The notes under the pieces: generated by a model | Databases searched by the model: none | Told to the model about the DNA's origin: nothing | The model's input: only the letters and a program-made list of their open reading frames with translations | NCBI RefSeq assembly: GCF_013377085.1 | Contig: NZ_JACAAX010000055.1 | Coordinates: 1 to 45,233, forward strand | Direction of reading: 5' to 3' | DNA length: 45,233 bases | From: Rhodoplanes sp. | GTDB lineage: Bacteria > Pseudomonadota > Alphaproteobacteria > Rhizobiales > Xanthobacteraceae | Made by a program: the position numbers and the translations under genes | Shown here: positions 12,014 to 20,884 of the stretch, in pieces | How the letters are laid out: every line of letters begins with the position of its first letter | Position numbering within the stretch: the stretch's first letter is position 1

Positions 12014-12928
12014 TCACCAGCCGTGCGGCTCGGTCTCGACGATGCCGAGCTCGACGAGACGCTTCTCGATGAAGGCGATGCGCTCCGCCGAGGCGGTGGG
12101 CAGAGGCGGGCGGGTCGGACCGACCGAGCGTCCCATGATCACCATGCCGCCCTTGAGCGACGACGGATACTGATCGCGGAACAACTGCCAGAGCTGTGAC
12201 AGCTTGTACTGGAGCTCGCGGGCGTGCGGCCAGTCGCCGGCCGCACAGGCCTCGTAGAGGGCGACGCAGAGATTGGGGCAGATGGCGCCGGCGGACGAAT
12301 AGGAGCCGGCGCCCCCGAGCGCGACCGACGGCAGCAGATACTCGACCCCGGCGATCATGGCGAAGTCCGGCCGCAACGGCAGCGCCGCCCGCAAAATCTC
12401 GAAGAACTTCTCGCTGTCGAAGCTCGCGTCCTTCATGCCGATGAAGTTCGGCAGCCGCTCGATCAGGCGTGCGGTCAGCTCCCCGGTGAACTCGATCCCG
12501 TCGAGATAGCTCGGCGAGTTGTAGGCGATGAGCGGCAGGTCGATGGTGGTGCCGAGACGCACGAAATGCTCGTAGATGACCTCCGGCGGATACTTCCAGA
12601 AGTAGGGGGTGATCGCGATGATCGCATCGGCACCCGACTGCTGCGCGTGCCGGGCGAGGTCGAACGTGTCCTCGACCGCCAGCGCGCTGACATGGATGGA
12701 GACCGGGACCCGTCCGGCGACCGCCTTGATCGCCACCTCGGCCAGCGCCTTGCGCTCGGCGATGGTGAGATTGTGCGATTCGGCCTTGTGATGCGGCCAG
12801 GAGATCGCGGTGGCGCCGGTCCGAACGTGGAAGTCGACCAGGCGCTCGAACGTCTCGTAGTCGGGGCTGAAGTCGTCCTTCAGCGGCGTCACCGGGCTCT
12901 GCATCACGCCTCTGAGGACGAGCGTCAT
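12014..12928 (-). CDS. DapA-family aldolase/lyase
   Basis: A 304-residue (beta/alpha)8-barrel lyase expected to cleave or condense a 2-keto acid through a Schiff base. The lysine is present in GMKDAS (Lys166) and the tyrosine in YNSP. The usual GTTGE loop reads PHHKAES, so it is not a standard dihydrodipicolinate synthase. ATG 12928 has AGGAGAAG directly upstream. The frame stays open further upstream (to 13228), but that part overlaps the receptor gene and has no family similarity. It lies between the Bug receptor (74 bp gap) and the lysine-less paralogue. Substrate unknown; a sugar acid or hydroxy-keto acid taken up via the receptor is inference. Confidence 0.88.
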   Translation of the reverse strand: MTLVLRGVMQSPVTPLKDDFSPDYETFERLVDFHVRTGATAISWPHHKAESHNLTIAERKALAEVAIKAVAGRVPVSIHVSALAVEDTFDLARHAQQSGADAIIAITPYFWKYPPEVIYEHFVRLGTTIDLPLIAYNSPSYLDGIEFTGELTARLIERLPNFIGMKDASFDSEKFFEILRAALPLRPDFAMIAGVEYLLPSVALGGAGSYSSAGAICPNLCVALYEACAAGDWPHARELQYKLSQLWQLFRDQYPSSLKGGMVIMGRSVGPTRPPLPTASAERIAFIEKRLVELGIVETEPHGW

Positions 12929-13002
12929 CTCTTCTCCTGTCTGTCTTGCGATCCGCGGCGATCGTTCGGCTCTCGGTTTCCGAGCCGCCGGCCGAACGGC
13001 CG

Positions 13003-14007
13003 TTACTCGGGCGCTATCCGTGCATCCTCGACCACCTTCCGCCAGCGCACGCCCTCCTCGCGGACGAACCGGGCATAGTCCTCCGGCGAGGGGCTGGGGT
13101 CTGGGGTCATGGCGAGGTCGGTGTACTGGGTTTTGACTTTCGGATCCTGCAAGGCGCGAACCACGGCGGCGTGGAGGGTCCGCACCGCCGCCGCCGGCGT
13201 TCCGGCCGGTGCCGCCAGTCCGAACCACTGAACCGCGTCGAAGCCCGGCAGCCCCGCTTCCGCCAGCGTGGGGATCTCCGGAGCCGCCGGCGACCGGGTC
13301 GCGCTGGTGACCCCGAACGCACGCAGGCGACCGGCCCGGATCTGCTCGAGCGCGATCGTCAGGTCCGGCACCATGAGGGAGGTCTGCCCCGAGATCACGT
13401 CGGTCAGGGCCGGCTGCGTGCCGCGATAGGGGACGTGCAGCAGCGACACCCCGGTGTCCTGCTGGAACAGCTCGACGATCAGATGCGACAGGCTGCCGGT
13501 GCCGCCCGACCCGAACGCGACCTTGCCGGGGCTCGCCTTGAGATAGGCGAGCAGCTCGCGCAGATCCTTCGCCGGCAGGGACGGATTGCCGACCAGGACC
13601 CCGGGCGCCGTCACGGTTCGGGAGATCATCGCGAAGTCGCGGTCGATGTCGTAAGGCACGGCCTTGAGCACGTAGGGATTGATGACGTGCGACGAGATCA
13701 TGGCCAGCAGCGTGTAGCCGTCCGGCGGGGCCTTCGAAACAGCCTGCGCGCCGATATTGCCGCTCGCTCCCGGACGATTGTCGATCACGATGGCCTGCCC
13801 GAGAATCTCGCTCAGCTTGGGCGCCAGGATGCGCGCCTGCGTGTCGGTGCCGCCGCCGGGCGGCGACGGGACGATCAGCGTGACGATGCGGGTCGGATAG
13901 TCCGCCGCCTTGGCCGGCCGCCCGGCCAGGGCGGCAATGGTCGCCGCGAGTCCGGTCAGGACGCTCCTGCGCGTGCCCCTGCCTTCGAGCCTGAATGTCG
14001 ATCGCAT
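13003..14007 (-). CDS. Bug family tripartite tricarboxylate transporter substrate receptor
   Basis: A 334-residue periplasmic binding protein of the TctC/Bug family, which delivers carboxylates to a TctA/TctB membrane complex. The signal peptide has twin arginines (GTRRSVL, residues 11-17), a hydrophobic core and an AKAA cleavage region near 35-40. Typical Bug landmarks follow: a PPGGGTD-like ligand loop near 50, IDNRPGASGNIG near 75 and the VPYRG segment near 190. ATG 14007 is preceded by GGAG. It is the first gene of the minus-strand operon with two DapA-family genes and an SDR, divergent from a LysR gene. No tctA or tctB is in the window, so it must use a membrane complex encoded elsewhere or serve another role. 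Confidence 0.92.
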   Translation of the reverse strand: MRSTFRLEGRGTRRSVLTGLAATIAALAGRPAKAADYPTRIVTLIVPSPPGGGTDTQARILAPKLSEILGQAIVIDNRPGASGNIGAQAVSKAPPDGYTLLAMISSHVINPYVLKAVPYDIDRDFAMISRTVTAPGVLVGNPSLPAKDLRELLAYLKASPGKVAFGSGGTGSLSHLIVELFQQDTGVSLLHVPYRGTQPALTDVISGQTSLMVPDLTIALEQIRAGRLRAFGVTSATRSPAAPEIPTLAEAGLPGFDAVQWFGLAAPAGTPAAAVRTLHAAVVRALQDPKVKTQYTDLAMTPDPSPSPEDYARFVREEGVRWRKVVEDARIAPE

Positions 14008-14133
14008 CTGCTTCCGCTCCCGGTTAGCGGCCCAGATCACGGATACGGCCGACGGGCGGGCCGTCCGGAGCCGAGTGATTGCGTACGGGACCAGACTAAT
14101 GGATCCTGGCGACTTCGGATGCTTCACTGAGTT

Positions 14134-14149
14134 TCAACTGCAGCATTGA
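14134..14149. promoter_or_regulatory. Possible LysR operator (T-N11-A type)
   Basis: TCAA-N8-TTGA, a short dyad fitting the LysR T-N11-A rule, lies in the 157-bp gap between the divergent LysR gene and the Bug operon, 15 bp before the LysR start. The arms are only 4 bp, so this is a weak call. Confidence 0.3.
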
Positions 14150-14164
14150 CAATGAGGTCCTGCC

Positions 14165-15070
14165 ATCGACCGCCTGCACGGCATCCTGGTGTTCCTGAGC
14201 GTGGTCGAGACCCGCAGCTTCAGCGAGACCGCTCGCGCCCTCGGCGTGACCACGTCCGCCGTGAGCGCGGCCGTGCTGCGGCTCGAGCAGAAGCTCGCCG
14301 TCCGGCTGCTGGAGCGCACCACAAGGCGCGTCGATCCGACCGCGGAAGGCCGTGAATTCTATCAGCGGTGCAAGCGGATCATCGCCGACCTGGAGCAGGC
14401 CGAGATCAGCGTCGCCGGAGCGGCACGCCTGCCGAGCGGTCGGCTGCGCATCGGCATGCCGGCGGCGCTCGCTCGTGTGTGCGTGATCCCGCATTTGCCG
14501 GACTTCACCCGCGCCTATCCGACCGTGTCGATCGAGATCGTGGTCGGGGACTTCCTTCCTGCCCTCAGTCGCGCCGGACTCGACGCGATCATCCATATCG
14601 GCGAGCTGCCGTCATCGAGCATGATCGTGCGAAAGCTCGCCTCGGTTGACTATGTGGTCTGCGCCTCGCCGCAATACCTGGCCGAGCACGGCGCGCCGCA
14701 GACTCCGGCCGATCTCGCGCGGCATGCGTGCCTGCGCTATCGCCGGCCGCGCAATGGACAGATTCGGACGTGGCTGTTCCGGAGCGGGGCGCCTCCCGAT
14801 CTGCCGCTCGCAGCCAAGAGTCTCGTCATGAACAGCGGCGATGCGCTGGTCGCGGCCGCCAAGGCGGGGCTCGGCCTCGCCCAGGTCGCCGAGTACTACG
14901 CCAGAGCGGACTTCCGGAACGGCAGCCTGGTCGAGGTCATGGCGGATCAAAGGGCGCACGCCCACCACGTGTCGGTGGTGTTTCAGCAACGCAAGCGCAT
15001 CGCGCCGCGGCTGCGCGTGTTCATCGACTTTCTGGTCGAGATATTCGAGTCTCCGGCCTGGCGCTGTTGA
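14165..15070 (+). CDS. LysR family transcriptional regulator
   Basis: A 301-residue DNA-binding regulator with an N-terminal winged helix-turn-helix (about 1-60: SFSETARALGVTTSAVS) and a periplasmic-binding-like effector domain (about 90-295). It probably controls the divergent Bug/DapA/SDR operon, the usual arrangement for the family. The start is odd. Family alignment places it at DRLHGILVF, where the codon is ATC (14165), with GAGG 7 nt upstream and an in-frame TGA at 14153-14155. The first canonical start is GTG 14189, which has no ribosome site and removes eight residues of the first helix. I give the ATC start on the strength of the Shine-Dalgarno spacing. Confidence 0.88.
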   Translation: MDRLHGILVFLSVVETRSFSETARALGVTTSAVSAAVLRLEQKLAVRLLERTTRRVDPTAEGREFYQRCKRIIADLEQAEISVAGAARLPSGRLRIGMPAALARVCVIPHLPDFTRAYPTVSIEIVVGDFLPALSRAGLDAIIHIGELPSSSMIVRKLASVDYVVCASPQYLAEHGAPQTPADLARHACLRYRRPRNGQIRTWLFRSGAPPDLPLAAKSLVMNSGDALVAAAKAGLGLAQVAEYYARADFRNGSLVEVMADQRAHAHHVSVVFQQRKRIAPRLRVFIDFLVEIFESPAWRC

Positions 15071-15110
15071 GCACCGGGCTGATGCGGTCGGGGACCGGCG
15101 GGGTCGCAGC

Positions 15111-16448
15111 TCAGAAATACCGCAGCCAGACGTAGACGTGGGCGATGGCGATCGACACCAGCATCATCGGGAAGGCGTAGAGCGTGTAGGTGACGAAGCG
15201 GAACGGCACGCCGTTGCGGTCGGCGATGCCGGCGACCGTCAGGTTGGCGGAGGCGCCGATCAGGGTGCCGTTGCCGCCGAGGCAAGCGCCGAGCGACAGG
15301 CACCACCACAGCGGCAGGATCGCATCGGGGCCGCCATAGGCCGGCGCCATGCTCTTGATCAGCGGAATCATGGTGGCGACGAACGGGATGTTGTCGACGA
15401 TCGCCGAGAGGACCGCCGAGGCCCACAGGATGGCATAGCCGGCCGTCGCCATGTCGCCGCCGGTCGCCGCGACGAGCTTGTTGGCGAGCAGCGCCAGCAG
15501 GCCGCCGACCTCGACGCCGTGCACCACGATGAACAGGCCGACGAAAAAGAAGATGGTGATCCACTCGACGTCGCCGAAGGTCTTGTGGACGTTCTCGGAC
15601 TGCCTCTCGGCGTGGTGCTGCCAGTTGTCGAGCAGCATCAGCACGGCGGCGCCGCCCATCGCGATGGTGGCCGGCTCGAGATGCAGCGGCCGGGCCAGCA
15701 CGAAGCCGACGATGACGATCCCGAGCACCGCGAGCGACTGCTCGAGCAGGACCGGATCCTCGATCGCCGACCGCTCGTCCATGCCCATCACCAGTGCCTG
15801 CCGGGCCGGCGTCGATTTCAGCTCGCGTCCCCACAGCAGATGGATCATGACGAGCTGCGCGGCCATCACGACCACGATGACGGGCGCGAGATGGACCACG
15901 AAGGCGTTGAAGTCGAGGCCGGCGAGCGAACCGATCAGGATGTTGGGGGGATCGCCGATCAGGGTCGCGGTGCCGCCGATGTTGGAGGCGAACACCTCGG
16001 CGAACAGATACGGATAGGCCGGCACGTCGAGTTCGCGCACGATCGCGATGGTCACCGGCACGACGAGCAGCACCGTGGTGACGTTGTCAAGAAAGGCCGA
16101 GAGCACCGCCGTGGTGATCTGCAGCAGGATCAGGATCCCACCCGGATGCGCCTTGGCCTTCTTGGCGGCCCAGATGGCGAGATACTGGAACATGCCGGAG
16201 CGGCGGGAGATCGACACCAGGATCATCATCCCGGTCAGCAGCCCGATGGTGTTCCAGTCGACGCCCTTCAGGGCCTCGTGCTGGTCGAGCGCGCCCACCA
16301 GGATCATGACGGCGGCGCCGAGCAGGGCGACGATCGCCCGGTTCAGCTTGTCCCAGATGACGACCGCATAGGTCATCACCAGCACGGCGGTCGACACCAC
16401 CATCGGGTCTAGTCCGAACCAGACGTTCGGAACGAAGCCGTGGTCCAT
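15111..16448 (-). CDS. ArsB/NhaD superfamily ion transporter
   Basis: A 445-residue polytopic inner-membrane protein of the ion-transporter superfamily. The two halves carry related re-entrant motifs: SAFLDNVTTV with GGTATLIGDPPN in the first half, and SAIVDNIPFV with GNGTLIGASAN in the second. These are characteristic of the NhaD/ArsB/SLC13-like families, so sodium/proton antiport or anion export is likely. ATG 16448 has GGGGGA upstream. It is convergent with the LysR gene and has no partner genes such as arsR or arsC nearby, so arsenite export is not supported. The substrate cannot be set from sequence. Confidence 0.87.
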   Translation of the reverse strand: MDHGFVPNVWFGLDPMVVSTAVLVMTYAVVIWDKLNRAIVALLGAAVMILVGALDQHEALKGVDWNTIGLLTGMMILVSISRRSGMFQYLAIWAAKKAKAHPGGILILLQITTAVLSAFLDNVTTVLLVVPVTIAIVRELDVPAYPYLFAEVFASNIGGTATLIGDPPNILIGSLAGLDFNAFVVHLAPVIVVVMAAQLVMIHLLWGRELKSTPARQALVMGMDERSAIEDPVLLEQSLAVLGIVIVGFVLARPLHLEPATIAMGGAAVLMLLDNWQHHAERQSENVHKTFGDVEWITIFFFVGLFIVVHGVEVGGLLALLANKLVAATGGDMATAGYAILWASAVLSAIVDNIPFVATMIPLIKSMAPAYGGPDAILPLWWCLSLGACLGGNGTLIGASANLTVAGIADRNGVPFRFVTYTLYAFPMMLVSIAIAHVYVWLRYF

Positions 16449-16809
16449 GATTCCCCCAACCCGCTCACGAGTCGGCCTCGGCCATCGGCGCCGGCCCTAA
16501 GCCGCTCTGGACGCTCTTGAAAGGACGGATGCAAGTCAAGCGAACAACGTCGGCGCTCCCCGCGGCACAAGCCTTGCGACCATGCAGCCAGCGCACGGCA
16601 CGGCCCGTGCGCCGACGTCCGTCGGACGGTGGTTGGCCCCTTTGGGGCAACCGTGACGCGCTCCGTCCCCGGTCCGCTCGCGGGGGTACCGCCCGGCCAT
16701 GCCGACGCCGGTCGGGCTCGGTAAAGCCCTCGTAACCTCGATGGTGCCATATTGCATCGGTTTGTACGGACGTGGGCGCGCCGAGACCGCGGCCGGGAGA
16801 GTTGTTCCG
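16449..16809. other. Intergenic region between divergent transporter and patatin genes
   Basis: About 360 bp that should carry two divergent promoters. The only structure I see is a hairpin at 16631-16652 (GGTTG/CAACC outer and CCCC/GGGG inner arms with one bulged G). No gene is supported. Confidence 0.45.
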
Positions 16810-18273
16810 ATGAGTCCTCGTCGCGTCGCCGCGCTGGCCGTGCTGTGCGCCGCCCTGGTCGGGTGCGCCCACATCCAGAATCTGCCGGCCAACGTCCCGA
16901 CCGCGACGCCGCTCCTCGGCGACGCCGGCCCGACCGAGTTTCCGTCCGACGACGACGTGATGATCGGCCTCGCATTTTCCGGCGGCGGCACGCGCGCCGC
17001 GGCGTTCTCGTTCGGCGTCCTCAAGGAGCTCGCCCGCACCGAGATGCCGTCCTCGGGTCACGCACGAACGCTGCTCGAGCGGGTCGACATCGTCACCGGG
17101 GTGTCCGGCGGCTCGGTCACGGCCGCCTATTTCGGCCTGCGGCGCCGCGCCGCGCTCGACGACTTCCGCGAACGGTTCCTGATCCAGGACGCCGAGGCGG
17201 CGCTCAACACCGCGGTCAGCTTCGGCAACATCGCCCGCGCCTTCGGCGGCGGCATCAACGGCGACATGCCGTTCCGCCGCTGGCTCGACGCCAACCTGTT
17301 CGGCGGCGCCACCTTCGGGGCCATGCTGGCGAACCGCCGCCCGCAGGTGGTGATCAATGCGAGCGACATCTACAACCGCACGCCCTTCGTGTTCAGCCCG
17401 ACCACCTTCGCGGCGCTGTGCAGCGACATTTCGAGCTACCCGATCTCGGCCGCGGTCGCCGCCTCCGCGGCGGTGCCGCTCGCCTTCGCGCCGGTGGTGC
17501 TGGAGACCTTCCCGGACAAGTGCGACGCGCCGCTGCCGGCCTGGATGGCGCGCGCCCGCGACGACCCGACCGCGAGCCCGATGATGAAGGCGGTGGCGAA
17601 CGGGATGACCCGCTATCGCGACGGCTCGATGCGCTACGTCAAGCTGGTCGACGGCGGCGTGGTCGACAATTTCGGCTTGTCGAGCTTCACGGTGGCCCGC
17701 GAGGCGGCGCAGACGCCCTACGGCCCGCTGACCGCAGCGCATGCCATCAAGATGCGCCGCATCCTGTTCATCGTCGTCGATTCCGAGCAGGCGACCGAAG
17801 GGACCTGGGCGCAGACGCTCGACGGCCCCACCGGCGTCGAGCTGATCGCGGCCTCCACCAACGCCGCCCTCGCCTCGAGCGTGTGGTCGGGCTACAGCGC
17901 CTTCCAGCTCAGCCTGCAGCAGTGGCGCGACAAGCTGATCCGCTGGCGCTGCGGCCTGTCGGCCGGCGAGGTGCAGCGGCTGCGCGGCACGACGGCCGGC
18001 TGGAACTGCCGCGACCTCGACGGCTTCATCGGCCGGGTCGCCTTCAACCAGCTCGATCCCGCCCGCGCCGCAGCCCTCAATGCGGTGCCGACCCGCTTCC
18101 GCCTGCCGGTCGAGCAGGTCGACGCCCTGATCAGCGCCGGCGGCGACGCGCTGGCCCAGCACCCGACCTACCGGGCCTTCCTCAAAAGCCTCGGCCGCCC
18201 CCCGCGCACCGTCGCGGCGACGGAGTCGATCGTCACCGCAGCAGAGCCGATCGTGCCGGCGGAGGCGCGGTAG
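16810..18273 (+). CDS. Patatin-like phospholipase lipoprotein
   Basis: A 487-residue predicted lipoprotein acyl hydrolase. A signal peptide ends in the lipobox LVGC (Cys19), suggesting attachment to the outer membrane or periplasmic leaflet. The patatin oxyanion loop is SGGGTRAA (near 59-66), the nucleophile elbow GVSGGS (Ser near 99) and the dyad Asp in DGGVVDN (near 282). The likely substrate is phospholipid or another acyl ester. ATG 16810 follows GGAGAG by about 9 nt; upstream Met codons do not give a signal peptide. It is convergent with the M20 gene (23 bp apart), with no clear terminator between. Confidence 0.88.
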   Translation: MSPRRVAALAVLCAALVGCAHIQNLPANVPTATPLLGDAGPTEFPSDDDVMIGLAFSGGGTRAAAFSFGVLKELARTEMPSSGHARTLLERVDIVTGVSGGSVTAAYFGLRRRAALDDFRERFLIQDAEAALNTAVSFGNIARAFGGGINGDMPFRRWLDANLFGGATFGAMLANRRPQVVINASDIYNRTPFVFSPTTFAALCSDISSYPISAAVAASAAVPLAFAPVVLETFPDKCDAPLPAWMARARDDPTASPMMKAVANGMTRYRDGSMRYVKLVDGGVVDNFGLSSFTVAREAAQTPYGPLTAAHAIKMRRILFIVVDSEQATEGTWAQTLDGPTGVELIAASTNAALASSVWSGYSAFQLSLQQWRDKLIRWRCGLSAGEVQRLRGTTAGWNCRDLDGFIGRVAFNQLDPARAAALNAVPTRFRLPVEQVDALISAGGDALAQHPTYRAFLKSLGRPPRTVAATESIVTAAEPIVPAEAR

Positions 18274-18296
18274 ACCCGGACCGAGCGGCCCCTCCC

Positions 18297-19877
18297 CTAA
18301 GACGGCCGGTAAAGCTGGTCGACGACCTCGCCGGTCCCGTCCCGCAGCAGCAGGTGTGCCGGAATGCCGTCGGGGCGGAGCCGTTCCTTGGGGATCGGCG
18401 AGACATAAGTGCGGCCGTCGACGCGATGGTCGAAATCCGCCCGCACGGCCTTGCGCAGGGCCGCATCCGTCATCAGGTCGAAGCCGACGCCGGCCATGAC
18501 GCGCGCCGAGTCGAGCGACCCCTTGTCGCCGATCGACATGCCGCCGCAGGCCGTGACCGGCCAGGTGTGGAGCCCGACGCCCAGCGGCATCGTCGCCCAG
18601 CCGAACAGGCCGGTCGGCGTGTTGTAGCTGACGTCGCCCACGTCGGTGCCACCGCCGGTCGTCTTCTCCGGCAGCAGCGGCAGGATCGACGTCGCCATGC
18701 CGGCTTCGGGCAGTCCCATTTCCTTCTGGCAGGCGCGGGCGAAGCTCTGCTCCTGATCCGTCCAGGTCATGCCCACCGCTGTGAGATGGCGATGGATGTG
18801 CGAGGCCAGCGGCGCGTTGGGCAGCAGATCGTGGATCCCGAAGGTCAGATCGAACTCGGCCTTTGTCTCGGTCATCAGAGCCGCCCCCTCGGCGATCCGG
18901 CGGACCCAGGCGGTCATCGCCACGACCCGCTGGCGGTCGCTGTCGCGGATCGTCATCCACACCTCGGCATGGTCCGGCACCACGTTGGGGGCGACGCCCG
19001 CGGCCGTGAAGACGTAATGCAGCCGCGCCGTCGGCTGGATGTGCTCGCGCATGAAATTCACGCCGATGGCGAACAGCTCGGCGCCCTTCAGCGCGCTGCG
19101 TCCCTCCCACGGGGCGACGCCCGCATGGGCCGAGCGCCCGGTGAACCGGACGCGGAACATGTCGGCCGCCGCCGTGCGCAGCAGGCCCGTGCCGGTGACG
19201 GGCGTCGGATGCCAGGCGAGGCAGGCGTCGAGATCGCCAAACAGGCCGTCCCGCGCCATGTAGACCTTGACGCCCTCGGTCTCCTCGGCCGCGCAGCCGT
19301 AAACCCGGATGGTGCCCGGCGTCCCGGCGTCCGTCATCATCGTCTTCAGCGCGAAGGCCGCGCCCGTGCAGCCCGCGCCGAGCAGATTGTGGCCGCAGCC
19401 GTGGCCGACCGCGGCGCCGGTCGGCCCGGGGATTTGGCGCGGCTCCGCGGCATTGCCGAGACCGGGGAGCGCGTCGTATTCCGGCAAAAAGCCGATCTTG
19501 GCGCCGCCCGTCCCCTGCGCCCATTCGGCCACGAAAGCCGTGGGGGTTCCCGACGTGCCCGTGCTGACAATCCTGAAGCCCGCGGCGCGCAGCTCGCGCA
19601 GATGAATCTCCGAGGACTTCTCCTCCTTCAGCGACAACTCCGGCGTCGCCCACACCTCGCGCGAGATGCGCAGGACGGCGTCCTTCACCGACTCCACCGC
19701 TTTTCGCGCAGCGGCCGCGGACGGGGGCGGCGGAGCGGGCGGCTCCGCCGCGACGGCGGCCTGCGCCACGGCCGGGCCGGACGCGACCGACACCAGCGCC
19801 GGCGCGCTGCTCATCGCCAGGGACGCGGCCAGGAAATCACGACGCGCGAAACCGGAGGCAGTCTCATCGCCAGCCAA
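18297..19877 (-). CDS. M20 family amidohydrolase with Tat signal (AbgB-like)
   Basis: A 526-residue zinc-type amidohydrolase of the M20D branch, related to aminobenzoyl-glutamate hydrolase subunit B. A Tat-type signal (ARRDFLAAS, residues 11-19) followed by a hydrophobic stretch and AVAQA suggests export; a Pro-rich linker follows. Metal ligands are visible in VGHGCGHN (near 160), EE (near 195) and AWHP (near 222). It would release an amino acid or amine from an N-acyl or peptide-like conjugate in the periplasm. It lies 164 bp downstream of the IclR gene on the same strand and may be cotranscribed with it. Export is unusual for the AbgB group, which is mostly cytoplasmic. Confidence 0.87.
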   Translation of the reverse strand: MAGDETASGFARRDFLAASLAMSSAPALVSVASGPAVAQAAVAAEPPAPPPPSAAAARKAVESVKDAVLRISREVWATPELSLKEEKSSEIHLRELRAAGFRIVSTGTSGTPTAFVAEWAQGTGGAKIGFLPEYDALPGLGNAAEPRQIPGPTGAAVGHGCGHNLLGAGCTGAAFALKTMMTDAGTPGTIRVYGCAAEETEGVKVYMARDGLFGDLDACLAWHPTPVTGTGLLRTAAADMFRVRFTGRSAHAGVAPWEGRSALKGAELFAIGVNFMREHIQPTARLHYVFTAAGVAPNVVPDHAEVWMTIRDSDRQRVVAMTAWVRRIAEGAALMTETKAEFDLTFGIHDLLPNAPLASHIHRHLTAVGMTWTDQEQSFARACQKEMGLPEAGMATSILPLLPEKTTGGGTDVGDVSYNTPTGLFGWATMPLGVGLHTWPVTACGGMSIGDKGSLDSARVMAGVGFDLMTDAALRKAVRADFDHRVDGRTYVSPIPKERLRPDGIPAHLLLRDGTGEVVDQLYRPS

Positions 19878-20041
19878 GATGCCACTCCTTCAGGACCAAT
19901 GCCGATCGTTCTCCTGGCGCGGCATTGCGGCACCACCGCGACGATTCGCGCAACGATCCCCATAGCGACGGCCTTGTCGCCCTCGGTGTGCATCGCCGCC
20001 GGCCCTTGCTGGCTGGCGGATCGGCCGACGGTACGCCGGGC

Positions 20042-20884
20042 CTATGTCCCGCGGCGGCGGAGCGTAACCGCCGATGGCCGCGGCCCTGTGCGGGTTTGCT
20101 TTCGGTTTGCAACGGCGCGGCCCTTCGACGGGCTGCCGACCGTGTCGGCGGCGGTCAACTTTGCGGAAATGTCGGCCGCAACCCGCTTCACCACGGCCGA
20201 CAGGCGTTCGATGTCCGCGCGCGCGCCGGGCTCGACGACCAGGCTCAGGCTCGCGAGGATCTGGTCTCCGCGCAGGATCGGAGCCGCAATGCCCACGCGG
20301 CTCTTGCCGATCTCCGATTTGGTGACGACAAAGCCGTCCTTGCGGATGTCCTGCAGCACGTCGCGGAACTGCTGCCACGACTCGATGCCCGAGGCGCGGA
20401 TGGCGTGCTCGTTGCGCAAATAGATGCCACGCAGCACGCGATCCTGAAGGAAGGACAGCATGATCTTGGCCGGGGCGCCGCGAAACGGCGACATTCCGAC
20501 ACCGCGCTCGTAACTCGCCATGGGGCGTGAGGGCTCGCTCTCGAGGCTGTGAACGCACATGACGCAGTCGCGGAAGCGACGACACAGCAGCACTGCCGCT
20601 CTCCGACCGTAAGCGGCGAGCAGCTCCGCCATGCCGGGTGACGCGAAGCGAATCAACGGATCGCTCTGGCGGATGATCCGGTCGAACCGGATGAATGCGG
20701 GGCCGAGCACGTAGCCTTCCCCTGATCCGGGATCCAGAAAGCCGTTCTGCGTCAGCTCGGCGACCGTCCGATACGCGGTGCGGACCGACACGCCGAGCCT
20801 TTGCGCGATCTCTTCGACTGTCCAGACGGCATCGCCGGCCTCGAACAACTGAAGGACGGACAATACCTGACTCGGTCTGCGCAT
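20042..20884 (-). CDS. IclR family transcriptional regulator
   Basis: A 280-residue regulator with an N-terminal winged helix-turn-helix (about 5-65, VEEIAQRLGVSVRTAYR) and a C-terminal IclR effector-binding domain (about 80-250). A basic tail of about 30 residues follows. It faces the plus-strand MmgE/PrpD operon across a 625-bp gap and lies just upstream of the M20 amidohydrolase gene, so it probably controls one or both in response to a pathway acid. The start codon at 20884 has only a weak ribosome site. Confidence 0.9.
   Translation of the reverse strand: MRRPSQVLSVLQLFEAGDAVWTVEEIAQRLGVSVRTAYRTVAELTQNGFLDPGSGEGYVLGPAFIRFDRIIRQSDPLIRFASPGMAELLAAYGRRAAVLLCRRFRDCVMCVHSLESEPSRPMASYERGVGMSPFRGAPAKIMLSFLQDRVLRGIYLRNEHAIRASGIESWQQFRDVLQDIRKDGFVVTKSEIGKSRVGIAAPILRGDQILASLSLVVEPGARADIERLSAVVKRVAADISAKLTAADTVGSPSKGRAVANRKQTRTGPRPSAVTLRRRGT

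Noticed and set aside
16465-19653. Very long minus-strand frame spanning the patatin and part of the M20 genes
   Set aside because: It runs antisense to a clear patatin lipoprotein and in the wrong frame of the M20 gene; it is low-complexity Arg/Gly/Ala sequence.
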